Shown: piece by piece, positions 40,130-49,305 of the stretch
How positions within the stretch are numbered: position 1 is the stretch's first letter
Layout of the letters: each line of letters begins with the position of its first letter
Assembly (NCBI GenBank): GCA_003283875.1
Contig: QBXD01000004.1
Coordinates: 1 to 52,468, forward strand
DNA from: SAR116 cluster bacterium AG-321-A13
GTDB taxonomy: Bacteria > Pseudomonadota > Alphaproteobacteria > Puniceispirillales > Marisalimonadaceae
Length of the DNA: 52,468 nucleotides
Reading direction: 5' to 3'
Notes under the pieces: generated by a model
The model's database searches: none
Seen by the model: only the letters and a program-made list of their open reading frames with translations
Told to the model about the DNA's origin: nothing
Program-made: the position numbers and the translations under genes

Positions 40130-41038
40130 TTGAATAATATAGATTCAACAAGTGTTTCATTGTTATCCCCAGACAATAATCTGGGTAGGTACTTAGATCA
40201 CATAAAAAAATTTCCAATGTTAGATGCTGACGAGGAATATGTTTTAGCAAAAGATTGGTTAGATAAACAAAACACTAAAGCCGCTCATAAACTTGTTACT
40301 AGTCACCTAAGATTAGTTGCAAAGATTGCGATGGGATACAGAGGTTATGGGCTTCCCGTGGCAGATCTTATTGCTGAAGGCAATATCGGTATGATGCACG
40401 CTGTTAAAAAATTTGACCCTGAAAAAGGCTTCAGATTAGCTACGTATGCAATGTGGTGGATTAAGGCGGCAATACAAGAGTTTGTATTGAAAAGTTGGTC
40501 ACAGGTTAAGATTGGCACTACAGCAAGTCAAAAAAAATTATTTTTTAACCTTAGAAAAATCAAAGGTAAAATCAATGCACTAGAAGATGGAGATCTTTCA
40601 CCTAATCAAGTTAATCATATTGCTAAAACACTTGATGTTTCAGAAGATGATGTTATTAGCATGAATAGAAGGATGCTTGGAGGAGATCATTCACTTAATT
40701 CACAGATAAATCGTAATGATGGAGAAGAAGCTGAATGGCAAGACATGCTATCTGACGAAAGAGATAATCAAGAAACACAGTTTGTGAATAATCAAGAAAA
40801 AAATATTCGAAATAAAATGATGATTGAAGCCTTGGAGCATTTGAAACTGAGGGAAAAAGACATAATAATTAAAAGGCGTCTGATTGATACTCCTAAAACA
40901 CTTGAAGAATTGTCACAAGAATATAAGGTGAGTAGAGAAAGAGTTAGACAGATTGAAACAAGAGCTTTTGAGAAGCTTCAAGAAGCCATGAAGATTAAGG
41001 CTAAAGAGTTAAAACTAATTGGGACTAATGAATATTAG
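40130..41038 (+). CDS. rpoH: RNA polymerase heat-shock sigma factor RpoH (sigma-32)
   Basis: RpoH directs transcription of heat-shock genes. The 302-residue protein has region 2 (LRLVAKIAMGYRGYGLPVADL, then ATYAMWWIKAAIQEF), the RpoH box QKKLFFNLR (134-142) that distinguishes it from RpoD, and a region 4 helix-turn-helix (LEELSQEYKVSRERVRQIE). The start is TTG with AGGAG 7 bases upstream. It follows rluD by 63 bp, and its stop overlaps the stop of the convergent purA. Confidence 0.95.
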   Translation: MNNIDSTSVSLLSPDNNLGRYLDHIKKFPMLDADEEYVLAKDWLDKQNTKAAHKLVTSHLRLVAKIAMGYRGYGLPVADLIAEGNIGMMHAVKKFDPEKGFRLATYAMWWIKAAIQEFVLKSWSQVKIGTTASQKKLFFNLRKIKGKINALEDGDLSPNQVNHIAKTLDVSEDDVISMNRRMLGGDHSLNSQINRNDGEEAEWQDMLSDERDNQETQFVNNQEKNIRNKMMIEALEHLKLREKDIIIKRRLIDTPKTLEELSQEYKVSRERVRQIETRAFEKLQEAMKIKAKELKLIGTNEY

Positions 41039-42330
41039 CTGGTTTTAAATGGATTTTTTAAGTATATGGTATCATGTCTCTCAGGACTTGTAGATATTAA
41101 AATTATTCCACAACCAATAAGTTTTTCAATCCTTTTAATATAATTTTTTGCTTGATTTGGTAGGTCTTCTATTTTTCTAATACCGACTATGCTACCGTCC
41201 CAACCATCCAATACTTCGTAAATTGGTTTAATTTGTTGTTGTTGCTTCTCTGATGAAGGTAGATAAGTTATGACTTCATTATTTAAATAATAGCCAGTAC
41301 AAATTTTAATTTCCTTAAATCCGTCTAAAACATCTAATTTAGTCAACGCTATACCATCAATACTTGATAATGCAACAGCTTGTTTTACTAAAACAGCATC
41401 AAACCAACCACAACGTCTTTGTCTCCCAGTTACGGTTCCAAATTCATGACCTTTTTTACCTAAATTAACCCCATCTTCTCCCTTTTCCTCTGTGGGAAAT
41501 GGACCTGATCCAACTCTAGTTGTGTAAGCTTTAGTTATTCCAATTGTGTAATCTAGTGATGTTGGTCCAATTCCAGATCCAATTCCAGCTTGGGATGAAA
41601 CGGTATTACTACTAGTTACATATGGATAAGTGCCATGGTCTATATCTAAAAAAGTGCCTTGAGCACCCTCAAACAAGATATTAGAAGATGCATTAATATG
41701 TTTGCTAATTAAAAACCATGATGGTTGAACAAAACTCAAAATAAATTGACCTTGTTCCCATAACTTTAAAAAAATATCGTTTGGGTTTTGTTTGCTTTCT
41801 CCGATAGCAGACAACCAAATATTATGGTGTTCATATAATTTTTTAAGTTTTACCAAAAAATCGTCTTTATCAAGGAAATCACATACTCTCAGACCTCGTC
41901 TTCCCACTTTGTCTTCATAAGCAGGTCCTATACCTCTGCCAGTTGTTCCAATTTTATTAAGGCTCTGTTTGTTTTCTCTGATATTATCAATTGCCTGATG
42001 TATAGGTAAAATTAAAAAAGCTGAATCTGAAATAATTAAATTTTCTGGGGTTATTTTTATATTTTTTTCTTCTAATTGCTTAATTTCTTTTGCTAAATGA
42101 AATGGATCAACAACGACTCCGTTCCCAATTAAGACAATTGTATTCTCTCTTACAATTCCACTAGGTAATAAAGATAACTTAAAAACATTGTCATCAATAA
42201 CCAATGTATGTCCAGCATTATGGCCACCTTGAAATCTAACAACTAAATCAGCGTTTTTTGATAACCAATCAACAATCTTACCTTTACCCTCATCTCCCCA
42301 TTGTGTTCCAACAACAACTACATTACTCAT
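41035..42330 (-). CDS. purA: Adenylosuccinate synthetase PurA
   Basis: PurA joins IMP and aspartate using GTP, the first step to AMP. The 431-residue protein shows the N-terminal GTQWGDEGKGKIVD loop, FQGGHNAGHT, TGRGIGPAYEDK, and the switch/specificity region GRQRRCGWFDA. Length and motifs are normal. It is the last gene of serC-serA-hisZ-purA, 28 bp after hisZ, and its stop overlaps the rpoH stop by 4 bp. Confidence 0.97.
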   Translation of the reverse strand: MSNVVVVGTQWGDEGKGKIVDWLSKNADLVVRFQGGHNAGHTLVIDDNVFKLSLLPSGIVRENTIVLIGNGVVVDPFHLAKEIKQLEEKNIKITPENLIISDSAFLILPIHQAIDNIRENKQSLNKIGTTGRGIGPAYEDKVGRRGLRVCDFLDKDDFLVKLKKLYEHHNIWLSAIGESKQNPNDIFLKLWEQGQFILSFVQPSWFLISKHINASSNILFEGAQGTFLDIDHGTYPYVTSSNTVSSQAGIGSGIGPTSLDYTIGITKAYTTRVGSGPFPTEEKGEDGVNLGKKGHEFGTVTGRQRRCGWFDAVLVKQAVALSSIDGIALTKLDVLDGFKEIKICTGYYLNNEVITYLPSSEKQQQQIKPIYEVLDGWDGSIVGIRKIEDLPNQAKNYIKRIEKLIGCGIILISTSPERHDTIYLKNPFKTS

Positions 42331-42358
42331 AAAATATTCCTTAGTTTGGGTTGATTTG

Positions 42359-43498
42359 TTAAGATTTTAATTTAAGGATAGTATTATTTTTCCAAATATA
42401 TTTACATTTCATTTCCGAAGCCTCTTTTTCAAACTCTGAGTTAGAAACAGAACCGAAAACGATTCTATAACCTTTTTTTATAATCTCGTCTGCATCTTTC
42501 ATGTTTAGGTAAGGTATATACACTAAGTCTTTATCTAAATTTAACATAAGATTGGGATAAACTTTTTCGGTATAAATAGTACATCCAGTTGCAGTTTCTC
42601 CCGTTAAGATATTGTAACTTCCACCTTTTGCTAATTCACCTTTTAATTTGTCAGAAAAAATTGTAAAAGTAATTCCTGTGTGATACTTGAACGCTCTGTT
42701 TTCAAGTGGATCTATTGAAAGTTTAATAGACTTATCATTTTTTCTGACAATATTTATGACTGTTAAGTAATGGCCTATTATATCAACTAAAATACCTTTG
42801 GATTTTAATTCCTGAAGATATTTAATTACACTTAAATGATCTCCAACAAGGTCCATTAATTCAGATATAATATTTAGATTTTCGAATTTTAGTTTTTTAA
42901 GACTTTGTTTGTCTTTAATATCTATATATTGATTAATAGTGTGTTTTAACGAAGGTGAAATACCTGTTAAAAGATAATTTCTCAAAAATGGTAAATTAAT
43001 ATCAATTGTTAAATTATCTATATTTATTGATTTGAGTGCTTTGACACAAACCAGCATTATCTCAGCATCTATTACTTCAGATTTGGCTCCTATTAATTCA
43101 GCACCTACTTGAGTTTTCTGACGCTCCATATTAAAACTGTCACCTTTTACTCTTAAAACGTCACCAGAATAAGATAATCTTAGTGGACGAGATAAGTGTG
43201 ACAATCGAGTAGAAGCAATTCTAGAAATTTGTGCTGTAACGTCTGCTCTCAATGCTAACATTTTTTGTGATAAAGGATCCATAACTCTGAAAGTAGAATC
43301 TTTTAACACTTTACCTGGGCCGTCTGATAGCAAAGTTTCTTCATATTCAACCAGAGGAGGTTTAACTCTTAGATATCCATAACTAGAAAATATATCTAGT
43401 AAATTTTCTATTATTTTTGACTGAACATGAGCATTTGGATAAAGAATATCACTAAGCCCTGCAGGCAACAATCCTTTTTGATTTAATAAACTCGACAT
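42359..43498 (-). CDS. hisZ: ATP phosphoribosyltransferase regulatory subunit HisZ
   Basis: HisZ is a catalytically inactive HisRS-like subunit that activates the short form of HisG, the first enzyme of histidine synthesis. The 379-residue protein has PAGLSDILYP near the start, motif-2-like FRVMDPLSQKMLALRADVT, and RLSYSGDVLRV, but lacks the HisRS anticodon domain. It implies a short HisG elsewhere in the genome. An 80-bp AT-rich gap separates it from serA. Confidence 0.9.
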   Translation of the reverse strand: MSSLLNQKGLLPAGLSDILYPNAHVQSKIIENLLDIFSSYGYLRVKPPLVEYEETLLSDGPGKVLKDSTFRVMDPLSQKMLALRADVTAQISRIASTRLSHLSRPLRLSYSGDVLRVKGDSFNMERQKTQVGAELIGAKSEVIDAEIMLVCVKALKSINIDNLTIDINLPFLRNYLLTGISPSLKHTINQYIDIKDKQSLKKLKFENLNIISELMDLVGDHLSVIKYLQELKSKGILVDIIGHYLTVINIVRKNDKSIKLSIDPLENRAFKYHTGITFTIFSDKLKGELAKGGSYNILTGETATGCTIYTEKVYPNLMLNLDKDLVYIPYLNMKDADEIIKKGYRIVFGSVSNSEFEKEASEMKCKYIWKNNTILKLKS

Positions 43499-43578
43499 TA
43501 TAATAGCTTTTAAATAAAATTATTATATATATCAAAGTCTATAATGTATCTAATAAAATTTTTAGAAAAACACATAAT

Positions 43579-45165
43579 TTAGTTATTTTCGAAGTTAATA
43601 ACGTTAACCCGAGCAACTTGAGGTAAAGATCGTAATTGAGAAATGATTTTTTCATCTATTTCACCATCAACTTCAACCAGTGCAATAGCCTCTCCACCTA
43701 CATTTCTTCGTCCTAAATGAAAAGATGCTATATTGATATTGTTTTTTCCTAAGGTATTACCTAAATCACCAATAAATCCCGGCTTGTCATAATTTCTTAA
43801 ATAAAGGGCATTTTTAGGAAAATCTGACTCAATTGCAATCCCTTGAATATTTATGATCCTTGGTTTATTACCAGCAATTAAAGTTCCTGAAATTGTTCTT
43901 TCACCTTTATTGTGTTTGATAGTGATCTTGAGTAATGTCTCATAATCACAACGCCTCTCATGCTTAATCGTAGTTAAACCAATTCCTCTACTTGAAGCAA
44001 TAGAGGATGAGTTTATATTATTTACTGCGGCTGATGTGGGTTCAAATAAACCAACAAGATTACTTGCCATTAATGGGACACCTTGTATAGATGAAGCTTT
44101 TCCTTCTAACTCTAACTTTACACTCAATATACCTTCTTGTGTAACTTGACCTAAAAACGATCCCATTAAGTAAGCAAGCTTTACATATGGTTTCAATATC
44201 GGCGCTTCCTCTGAAGATACATTTGGGTAGTTGAGAGCATTTACAACTGCTCCAGTATTTAGATAATCGGACATTTGTTGCGCTATTTGTAGTGCAACAT
44301 TTTCTTGAGCTTCTAAAGTAGCTGCACCTAAGTGAGGTGTAGCTATAAAGTTAGGAGCTTCAAATAAAATATTTTCCCTAGCTGGTTCTTCTACAAACAC
44401 GTCAAAAGCTGCACCAGCTAAATGCTTGTTCTCTAACGCCGCCCTACAAGCAACTTCATCGACTAAACCTCCTCTAGCACAATTAATAATTCTTGAGCCT
44501 CTTTTCATCATACTAATAGCTTCAGATGAAATTATATTCTTAGTATCTTCTGTAAGTGGCGTATGAAGAGATATTATATCAGAATTCTTTAACAAATACT
44601 CTAAATCTACCTTTTCAACACCTAATTCATACGATTTTTCTTGAGTTAAAAATGGGTCAAATGCAAAAACTTTCATTTTTAGACCTAATGCTCTACTAGC
44701 TACAATGGATCCTATATTACCACAACCTATGAGACCTAAATATTTACCACTAATCTCAGTACCATTAAATTTCGATTTTTCCCATTTTCCTTGTCTAGTA
44801 GAAATATCAGCTTGGGGTATCATTCTGACTAATGACATAATAAGAGCTATAGCATGTTCAGCTGTAGTGACTGCATTTCCGTAGGGTGTATTCATCACAA
44901 CTACACCATGCTTAGTTGCAGCTACTTTATCTATATTATCTGTGCCAATACCAGCACGCCCAACTATTTTTAAATTTTTTGCATTCTTAAAAACTTCTTC
45001 ATTAACCTTTGTTGCAGAACGAACTGCGAGACCATCAAACTTATCAATTAGTTTTAATAATTCTTCAGGTTTCAATCCCGGCATATATTCAGTTTCGATT
45101 TGATTTTCTTTAAAAACGTTAATTGCAGATTCACTTAATTTATCACTTATTAGTACTTTAGGCAT
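43579..45165 (-). CDS. serA: D-3-phosphoglycerate dehydrogenase SerA
   Basis: SerA oxidises 3-phosphoglycerate with NAD+, the first step to serine. The 528-residue long form has the substrate domain (GLAVRSATKVN), the NAD loop GLIGCGNIGSI, NCARGGLVDE with the catalytic arginine, and TPHLGAATLEAQ with the catalytic histidine. An intervening ASB-like domain and a C-terminal ACT domain (GFIGDLGNTLGKNNINIA) that can sense serine follow. It follows serC by 18 bp. Confidence 0.97.
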   Translation of the reverse strand: MPKVLISDKLSESAINVFKENQIETEYMPGLKPEELLKLIDKFDGLAVRSATKVNEEVFKNAKNLKIVGRAGIGTDNIDKVAATKHGVVVMNTPYGNAVTTAEHAIALIMSLVRMIPQADISTRQGKWEKSKFNGTEISGKYLGLIGCGNIGSIVASRALGLKMKVFAFDPFLTQEKSYELGVEKVDLEYLLKNSDIISLHTPLTEDTKNIISSEAISMMKRGSRIINCARGGLVDEVACRAALENKHLAGAAFDVFVEEPARENILFEAPNFIATPHLGAATLEAQENVALQIAQQMSDYLNTGAVVNALNYPNVSSEEAPILKPYVKLAYLMGSFLGQVTQEGILSVKLELEGKASSIQGVPLMASNLVGLFEPTSAAVNNINSSSIASSRGIGLTTIKHERRCDYETLLKITIKHNKGERTISGTLIAGNKPRIINIQGIAIESDFPKNALYLRNYDKPGFIGDLGNTLGKNNINIASFHLGRRNVGGEAIALVEVDGEIDEKIISQLRSLPQVARVNVINFENN

Positions 45166-45183
45166 TTTTCTACCTTCATTATA

Positions 45184-46344
45184 TTATATTTTAAATTGGT
45201 CTAATGTTTCGTAATAAGCCCAATCTAACCAGGGTAATAAATTCTTAACATCATTATTTTCAACTGTTGGACCACCCCAAATTCTAAATCCTGGCGGAGC
45301 CGACCTATAACTACCTATATCAAACGCAACTTTCTGGTCTTCTAGTAATTTAACAATATTTTTTTCAATATTATTTTTAATCTCTGATGGAAGATCAATT
45401 ATTTTAGGATCAACTAACTTTAAGCATATAGATGTACTGGATAAATTATTAAAATCTTCACACAAAAAATCAGCCCAATGAGAATCTGAAATCCAATTTT
45501 TAATTATATTTAAATTATTCTTGGACTTACTTATTAGTGCAGATAAACCTCCTACTTCTCTAGTCCACTTAAGTGCGTCTAAAAAGTCTTCAACGCACAA
45601 CATTGACGGGGTGTTTATAGTGGCACCTGAAAATATATCAAGATTCAATTTACCATTTTTTCTAAGTTGGAATAACTTTGGGATAGGCCATGGAGGATTA
45701 TATGTATTAATTCTTTCAACTGCTTTTGGAGATAGGACTAGAATACCGTGGCCGGCTTCACCACCAAGGCATTTTTGCCAAGAAAAAGTCCCAACATCTA
45801 ACTTTTGCCAATCAATGTCCATTGCAAATGCAGCTGAAGTTGCATCACAAATAGTTAGACCATTTCGCGAACTATCGATCCAATTTGCATTTGGCACACA
45901 AACTCCAGCAGTTGTACCATTCCAGTTAAAAACAATGTCACCTTTAAATTGGTTATTAGTAAGATCAGGTAACTTGCCATAATCAACTTTAAATATATTA
46001 ACATTTTCTAATTTAAGTTGAGATTGTATATCATTAGCCCAATCCGAACTAAAACTGTCCCAAACTAACATACTGATTGGTCTAGGCCCTAGAAGGTTCC
46101 ACATTGCAATTTCAATGGCTCCAGTATCTGAGCCTGGAACGATACCTATTAAGTAATCTTTAGGAATTTTCAGAATTGATTTTGTTAAATCGATTATCTG
46201 TTGAAGTTTTGATCTAGCTATTTTGTGTCTATGAGATCTAGCTAATACACTATTATTTAAAAATTTCAAAGACCATTTTGGTCTTTTTGCACAAGGACCA
46301 GAAGAAAATTCAGGACGTATTGGCTTGACTAATGGTCTGGTCAT
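45184..46344 (-). CDS. serC: Phosphoserine aminotransferase SerC
   Basis: SerC transaminates 3-phosphohydroxypyruvate to phosphoserine. The 386-residue PLP enzyme is of the alphaproteobacterial/archaeal type, starting RPEFSSGPCAKRP, with GSDTGAIEIAMWNLLG, DATSAAFAMDIDW and the PLP lysine in FSWQKCLGGEAGHG. The start has a GAGG ribosome-binding site preceded by a short structured leader (see separate entry). It is the first gene of the serine operon. Confidence 0.95.
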   Translation of the reverse strand: MTRPLVKPIRPEFSSGPCAKRPKWSLKFLNNSVLARSHRHKIARSKLQQIIDLTKSILKIPKDYLIGIVPGSDTGAIEIAMWNLLGPRPISMLVWDSFSSDWANDIQSQLKLENVNIFKVDYGKLPDLTNNQFKGDIVFNWNGTTAGVCVPNANWIDSSRNGLTICDATSAAFAMDIDWQKLDVGTFSWQKCLGGEAGHGILVLSPKAVERINTYNPPWPIPKLFQLRKNGKLNLDIFSGATINTPSMLCVEDFLDALKWTREVGGLSALISKSKNNLNIIKNWISDSHWADFLCEDFNNLSSTSICLKLVDPKIIDLPSEIKNNIEKNIVKLLEDQKVAFDIGSYRSAPPGFRIWGGPTVENNDVKNLLPWLDWAYYETLDQFKI

Positions 46345-46391
46345 ATTAACCTCGTATAAATGTTATTGCTTATTGGGAAGCAACAGCCCAA
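46345..46391 (-). promoter_or_regulatory. Structured leader upstream of serC (candidate cis-regulatory RNA)
   Basis: Read on the minus strand, an 8-bp hairpin (46385-46378 with 46371-46364, one G-U pair, 6-base loop) stands about 20 bases before the serC ATG. Its loop CCCAA (46377-46373) is complementary to TTGGG just upstream (46391-46387). Either a loop-upstream interaction or an alternative hairpin could form beside the GAGG ribosome-binding site. A serC RNA motif has been described in Alphaproteobacteria. I cannot confirm that this is the same structure. A TTGACA at 46424-46419 may be part of the promoter. Confidence 0.45.
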
Positions 46392-46448
46392 ATAGGTTTT
46401 TAAACATTATTGAATTTTTGTCAACAAACAAAAAAAGAGAGAGAATAA

Positions 46449-47105
46449 TTGCTTAAGTTATACGATTTGTCAGGAAAAAATGATTTGAGATTTAGCCCCC
46501 CTTGTTGGATTGTTAAAATTTGCCTAATTCATAGACAAATAAATTTTGAAACAGAGCCTGTTAAATTTTCTGAAAAAAGTAAAATAGAATTTTCCAATCA
46601 ACAATTAGTTCCTATTTTAAAACACCAGAATGGATTTGTTTGTGATTCATGGAACATAATAAATTGGTTAGATAAGAATTATAATGATAAAAAAATTTTT
46701 CTAAATCCTTCATCTAAAAATTTTTCTCATTTTTTGTACCTTTGGACTTCTAGACAGCTTTTACCAATTTTATTTAAAATAATTGCACATGAGATACCAA
46801 ATGTTTTAGAAGGTGATGATTTAGATTACTTTATTAAAACAAGAGAAGATAGAATAAAAGGTTCTATAACTAAATTCATACCTAAAATAAATGATCATAT
46901 AAGAGAATTTAGAAAATTAATAAGTCCTATAAGAAAAATTATTGAAATTAATGGATTTATTTCTGGGAAAAAACCAGGTGTAGAAGATTATATTTTTTTT
47001 GGAAATTTTAAGTGGGTTTATTCTTGTAGTGCTTGTAATTTATTGGATGAATATGATCCAATTTATAATTGGTACAGAAGAATTCTTGAAATAACTAATT
47101 TATAA
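46449..47105 (+). CDS. Glutathione S-transferase family protein
   Basis: The 218-residue protein has a thioredoxin-like N-terminal domain (LYDLSGKNDLRFSPPCW, then QQLVPILKHQNGFVCDSWNIINWL) and a helical C-terminal domain, as in cytosolic GSTs. The N-terminal pattern resembles the LigE-type (beta-etherase-like) branch. The substrate is unknown. The start is TTG after a purine-rich AGAGAGAG. The gene is divergent from serC, and its last 11 bp overlap the convergent thiD. Confidence 0.82.
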   Translation: MLKLYDLSGKNDLRFSPPCWIVKICLIHRQINFETEPVKFSEKSKIEFSNQQLVPILKHQNGFVCDSWNIINWLDKNYNDKKIFLNPSSKNFSHFLYLWTSRQLLPILFKIIAHEIPNVLEGDDLDYFIKTREDRIKGSITKFIPKINDHIREFRKLISPIRKIIEINGFISGKKPGVEDYIFFGNFKWVYSCSACNLLDEYDPIYNWYRRILEITNL

Positions 47106-47934
47106 ATTCATTTATATTAAAACAATGGTTTATGGGTCCGTTACCTCTGCCAAATTTGGGGTTAGTTTTAATGGCATTGTTCACATACTTATGGGCAATC
47201 TCAAAGGAGTGTCTAATGTCAATAGATTTAGCTAAAGAAGCTGACAAAGCCGAAGCCATTGTGCACCCTGTTCCGTGGGTATTATTAGTTATTATCTTTG
47301 AAGTTTCTATTGAATGAATTTCTGAAGAATTTATCAACAGGTCTGTCATAACCCGTCCTTGCATGTGTCCACCTTTCAAAACAACATGACTTGCACCAAG
47401 GTCAATTATTTCTCTTCCTACATTTTTCATATCTTTCAGGTTGTTAATCTTCATTCCAGTTAATATTTCAGCCTCAGGGATATTGGGCGTTAGGACAGGT
47501 TGAGCTTCCTTAATAAAATTTTTTAGAGCGTCAATTGCATTTTCTTTTAATAACTTATGACCTCCCTTTGCCACCATTACTGGATCTAATACTATATTTA
47601 CATTCTTATTACTCACAATGTTCTTATTAAATAACGCTTCAAGTACTGCAGAAATTAAATCTGCGCTATGTAACATTCCAATTTTGACCGCATTAGCATT
47701 AATGTCAGATAGACAACAATTAATTTGTTTTACAACAAACTCTATAGGAATTTCCAATATATCAAAAACTCCATTTGAATTCTGTTCGGTCAATGCTGTA
47801 ATTGCTGTCATTCCATATACACCAAGGCTCGTAAGTGTTTTTAAATCAGCTTGTATTCCAGCACCTCCACTTGGATCTGATCCAGCTATGACTAAAACAG
47901 TTTTCTTTAAATTATTCAGTTTTGTTAAATTCAT
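47095..47934 (-). CDS. thiD: Hydroxymethylpyrimidine/phosphomethylpyrimidine kinase ThiD
   Basis: ThiD phosphorylates HMP and HMP-phosphate to HMP-diphosphate for thiamine synthesis. The 279-residue ribokinase-fold protein has VIAGSDPSGGAGIQADLKT near the start, the substrate glutamate segment TALTEQNS, LDPVMVAKGG, and the anion-hole motif NTHGTGCTMASA near the C terminus. Its start lies 23 bp inside glmM, so translation is probably coupled. No other thi gene is in the window. Confidence 0.95.
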   Translation of the reverse strand: MNLTKLNNLKKTVLVIAGSDPSGGAGIQADLKTLTSLGVYGMTAITALTEQNSNGVFDILEIPIEFVVKQINCCLSDINANAVKIGMLHSADLISAVLEALFNKNIVSNKNVNIVLDPVMVAKGGHKLLKENAIDALKNFIKEAQPVLTPNIPEAEILTGMKINNLKDMKNVGREIIDLGASHVVLKGGHMQGRVMTDLLINSSEIHSIETSKIITNNTHGTGCTMASALSASLAKSIDIRHSFEIAHKYVNNAIKTNPKFGRGNGPINHCFNINEFIN

Positions 47935-49294
47935 TTTCTTTAAGAATAGTGTTGGCTATTATCTCAGTAATTTCCTTAACTTTATTTCCATCTCTACACT
48001 CGACCATTATTCTAACTAAGTCTTCAGTTCCAGATGGTCGTAATAATATTCTACCCTTCGATCCTAATAGACTTTGCTGCGTTTTTACTAAATTTGTTAT
48101 ATTATCCTTAAATAAGATATTCTTATCAATATTTTTAAGATTTTTTAGAGATTGAGGCACTGGTTTAAATGGTCTTAAAAACTCTGATGCTTTCTGACCA
48201 GATTTTTTAAGTAACGACAATACTTTAATCGCAGTTAATATACCATCTCCTGTTTTGGCAAAATCAGATAATACAATGTGCCCAGAAGGTTCACCGCCAA
48301 GTTTACAGTTGGATTTAATCATTTGATCTAGTATATAGCGATCACCAACCTTAGTTCTATAAAGGCTAATATTAAGTTCTTTTAAATAATTTTCTAAACC
48401 TAGATTCGACATTAAAGTGCCTACAACTTTATTGTCGTTTAACTGATCATTTTTTTTCATTTCTTTCGCTAATACGGCTATAATCTGATCACCATGAATA
48501 ATATTTCCGTTCTCATCCGAAAAGATTACCCTATCCGCATCTCCATCAAGAGCAATTCCTAAATTAGCTCCCTGTGCTTTAGTCATTTTAGCCATTTTGT
48601 CTGGAAACATAGCTCCACAATCTAAATTTATATTTTTACCATTAGGTTCTGCTCCAATAATTATTGAATCAGCCCCAAGCTCAAACAAAACTTCAGGTCC
48701 CACCTTATATGAAGCGCCATTGGAGCAATCCAGCACTACTTTCATAGAACTTAAGTCTTCACTTCTGGGTAATATTTGTTTTACAAATTCAGAATATCTT
48801 CCAATCGCATCTTCCATTCTTCTAGCCCTACCCAAATTGGCGGATTTGGCAAGAATCGGTCCATTAGCCATCCTTAGCTGAATTTCATTTTCCACTTCAT
48901 CATTCAATTTAAATCCATCAGCACCAAATAGTTTCAAACCATTATCTTCATAAGGATTATGGGATGCAGAAATCATTACACCTAAATCACATCTTAAGAC
49001 CCTGGTTAAATGAGCTATAGCTGGAGTTGGAAGAGGGCCAGTCGTAATAGAATCTAAACCAACCGATGTAAAACCTGCAACTAAAGCTGGTTCGAGCATG
49101 TATCCAGATAGTCTTGTATCTTTACCAATTAAAACTCTTGATTTCTTTGTTCCTGCTTTACCATAGAAATAGCCTCCTGCTGCCATTGCTAAATTAACGG
49201 CCATTAAAGCAGTAACTTTATCTTTGTTTACAGTGCCTCTTATACCGTCTGTACCAAACAATCTTTGAGAAATATTAAAAGATGTTTTTATCAT
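47912..49294 (-). CDS. glmM: Phosphoglucosamine mutase GlmM
   Basis: GlmM interconverts glucosamine-6-phosphate and glucosamine-1-phosphate for UDP-GlcNAc, the precursor of murein and LPS. The 460-residue protein shows RLFGTDGIRG at the start, the phosphoserine loop SASHNP (Ser111), the metal-binding DGDADR, the sugar-binding GGEPSGH and the phosphate-binding LRPSGTEDLVR. It is 11 bp after folP, an arrangement shared with ftsH-folP-glmM of many proteobacteria. Confidence 0.97.
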   Translation of the reverse strand: MIKTSFNISQRLFGTDGIRGTVNKDKVTALMAVNLAMAAGGYFYGKAGTKKSRVLIGKDTRLSGYMLEPALVAGFTSVGLDSITTGPLPTPAIAHLTRVLRCDLGVMISASHNPYEDNGLKLFGADGFKLNDEVENEIQLRMANGPILAKSANLGRARRMEDAIGRYSEFVKQILPRSEDLSSMKVVLDCSNGASYKVGPEVLFELGADSIIIGAEPNGKNINLDCGAMFPDKMAKMTKAQGANLGIALDGDADRVIFSDENGNIIHGDQIIAVLAKEMKKNDQLNDNKVVGTLMSNLGLENYLKELNISLYRTKVGDRYILDQMIKSNCKLGGEPSGHIVLSDFAKTGDGILTAIKVLSLLKKSGQKASEFLRPFKPVPQSLKNLKNIDKNILFKDNITNLVKTQQSLLGSKGRILLRPSGTEDLVRIMVECRDGNKVKEITEIIANTILKENEFNKTE

Positions 49295-49305
49295 TTAGAA
49301 CCTTT

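Noticed and set aside
45521-45982. A 153-codon open frame opposite serC
   Set aside because: It covers conserved serC motifs, including the PLP lysine region; it is a shadow.
46345-46391. SAM-II or preQ1-I riboswitch upstream of serC
   Set aside because: The segment is pseudoknot-like in segment order, but I could not match the conserved sequence of either class, so only a generic structured leader is reported.
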